Assembly (NCBI GenBank): GCA_023446675.1
Contig: JAEXPO010000510.1
Location: forward strand, 1-8,003
Direction of reading: 5' to 3'
From: Bacillota bacterium
Lineage (GTDB): Bacteria; Bacillota; Clostridia; DSM-8532
DNA: 8,003 bases
Notes under the pieces: generated by a model
Database searches by the model: none
The model's input: only the letters and a program-made list of their open reading frames with translations
What the model was told of the DNA's origin: nothing
Shown: in pieces, positions 6,705 to 8,003 of the stretch
Numbering within the stretch: the stretch's first letter is position 1
Layout of the letters: each line of letters begins with the position of its first letter
Program-made: the position numbers and the translations under genes

Positions 6705-8003
6705 GACTTTCACATTTATTGTCAAGAGAAAACTTGTCCGCTTCTTCAGGCACAACCATGGGATACGCACCTGTAAAGCAGGCTGTGCAAAAGCTGTCCT
6801 TCGGAGCGCCGATAGGCGTTTTTACAATGTCTTCCACACTTAAATAGCCCAAACTGTCGGCACAGATAATATCCCTTATCTCCTCAATGGAATGGTTGGC
6901 GGCAATAAGCTGCTGCCGTGAGGGGGTATCGATGCCGAAGTAGCAGGGAAACTTAATGGGCGGCGAGCTGATGCGCATGTGTACTTCCTTGGCTCCCACA
7001 TTTTTTAGCATTTGCACAATTTTCTTTGTGGTGGTGCCCCGAACCAGGGAGTCGTCAATAAGGACGATGCGTTTGCCGTAAACCTCTGTCCTCAAAGCAT
7101 TTAGCTTGATTTTAACGCTTTGCTCCCTCTGCTTCTGGTTGGGCTGAATGAAGGTTCGCCCCACGTAACGGTTCTTAATAAGTGCTTCCCCATAGGGTAT
7201 GCCCGACTGCCTTGAAAAGCCGATAGCGGCGGTAAGGCCCGAGTCCGGAACACCCACCACAATATCGGCATCCACCGGATGCTGAATGGCCAGAAGCTTT
7301 CCTGCTTCAAGGCGGGATTCATAGATGGACGCGCCGTCGATAAAGCTGTCGGGACGGGCAAAATAAATATGCTCTAAAAGACACAAACGGTGAGGCCTGC
7401 CGCTTATTCCCATAACCGACCTTGGCTCACCGCCGTCTATAATGACAATTTCTCCGGGTTTCACATCCCGGATAAACTCAGCGCCAACCACATCCAGCGC
7501 GCAGGATTCGGAGGCCAGCACATAGGCGTCCCCCACCTTTCCCAGGCACAGGGGCCGCAAGCCCCAGGGATCGCGGATTCCTATGAGCTTATTGCGGGTC
7601 ATAAGGATAAGCGCGAAGGAGCCTTCAATAACCTCCATGGTCTTTATGAGGGCTTCCTCCAGATCCCGACATTTCAGGCCGTTTCTGGAAATAAGGTTTG
7701 CAATAACCTCGGAATCGGTAGCGGTTTGAAAGATGGCGCCGGTGTTTTCCATCTCACCCCTTATGCGCCATGCGTTTACAAGGTTGCCGTTATGAGCCAG
7801 AGCCAAACGCCCGTCACGGTAATTGACAATGAGGGGCTGGCAATTTTCTATGGTATTGCCTCCCGTGGTGGAATAGCGGGTATGGCCAATGGCAAGGGTT
7901 CCTTCCAGCCTGTCCAAAGCCTTTTCCGTAAAGGCTTCCGCTACAAGCCCCATTCCCTTATGGCCTGTAATGGCGCCGTCGCTGTCAGTTACCGCGATAC
8001 CGC
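6694..8003 (-). CDS. purF: Amidophosphoribosyltransferase, 5' end outside the window
   Basis: First committed enzyme of purine synthesis: PRPP + glutamine + water gives 5-phosphoribosylamine + glutamate + pyrophosphate. The frame is open to the right edge, where it reads GIAVTDSDGAITGHKG before the internal ATG at 7953. By comparison with B. subtilis PurF (476 residues), about 40 N-terminal residues are missing, including the propeptide and catalytic Cys1. The glutaminase domain shows RYSTTGG and LALAHNGNLVNA. The phosphoribosyltransferase domain shows GVPDSGLTAAIG, IKNRYVGRTFIQP and the PRPP loop VLIDDSLVRGTT. Cysteines in RLCLLEHIYF, FPCYFGID and FCTACFTGAYP match the four [4Fe-4S] ligands of the Bacillus enzyme, so this is the iron-sulfur, oxygen-sensitive type. 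In the family, AMP and GMP inhibit it. It is the first visible gene of the minus-strand pur operon; any purine riboswitch or PurR site would lie beyond the window. Confidence 0.98.
   Translation of the reverse strand, partial: GIAVTDSDGAITGHKGMGLVAEAFTEKALDRLEGTLAIGHTRYSTTGGNTIENCQPLIVNYRDGRLALAHNGNLVNAWRIRGEMENTGAIFQTATDSEVIANLISRNGLKCRDLEEALIKTMEVIEGSFALILMTRNKLIGIRDPWGLRPLCLGKVGDAYVLASESCALDVVGAEFIRDVKPGEIVIIDGGEPRSVMGISGRPHRLCLLEHIYFARPDSFIDGASIYESRLEAGKLLAIQHPVDADIVVGVPDSGLTAAIGFSRQSGIPYGEALIKNRYVGRTFIQPNQKQREQSVKIKLNALRTEVYGKRIVLIDDSLVRGTTTKKIVQMLKNVGAKEVHMRISSPPIKFPCYFGIDTPSRQQLIAANHSIEEIRDIICADSLGYLSVEDIVKTPIGAPKDSFCTACFTGAYPMVVPEEADKFSLDNKCESLHD

Noticed and set aside
6694..7953. purF starting at the ATG at 7953
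   Set aside because: The reading frame continues to the window edge with typical PurF residues (GIAVTDSDG...HKG), so this methionine is internal and the true start is outside.

Overview
The window looks like chromosomal DNA from a Gram-positive anaerobe of the class Clostridia (Bacillota). I infer this from the Bacillus/Clostridium-type PurF with iron-sulfur cysteines, a short DUF1540 protein, strong AGGAGG-type ribosome binding sites and the family resemblance of every protein. Base composition is roughly balanced by eye. Species cannot be named from the sequence alone. Gene density is high, no gene-free stretch reaches 300 bases, and I saw no tRNA, rRNA, insertion sequence, CRISPR array or prophage gene.

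Left part (1-2351): on the minus strand lies lepA (elongation factor 4), cut off at its 3' end by the window edge, with its own extended -10 promoter and a hairpin-bearing leader. Upstream of it, in the same direction, is a 208-residue protein that I read as AnfO-like (the Fe-only nitrogenase accessory family), with a near-consensus promoter. No other nitrogenase gene is visible.

Middle (2352-3310): a ZIP-family metal transporter (ZupT-like) is transcribed on the plus strand, divergent from the AnfO-like gene. It converges on a 52-residue cysteine-rich DUF1540 protein on the minus strand. A strong hairpin between the two carries a T-run on the minus-strand side and probably ends the minus-strand transcription unit.

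Right part (3311-8003): minus-strand purine biosynthesis genes in the transcription order purF (5' end outside the window), purM, purN, purD, then the DUF1540 gene. purM and purN overlap by 7 bases and purN/purD are 14 bases apart, so these three are certainly co-transcribed. PurF makes phosphoribosylamine from PRPP and glutamine. PurD ligates glycine to give GAR, PurN formylates GAR to FGAR, and PurM closes the ring to AIR after PurL has acted elsewhere. purH, which often sits between purN and purD, is absent here.

Nothing in the window is an obvious new multi-gene system. The points most worth a second look are the isolated AnfO-like gene, a long imperfect stem-loop in the purF-purM spacer, tandem hairpins between purD and the DUF1540 gene, and the missing purH.
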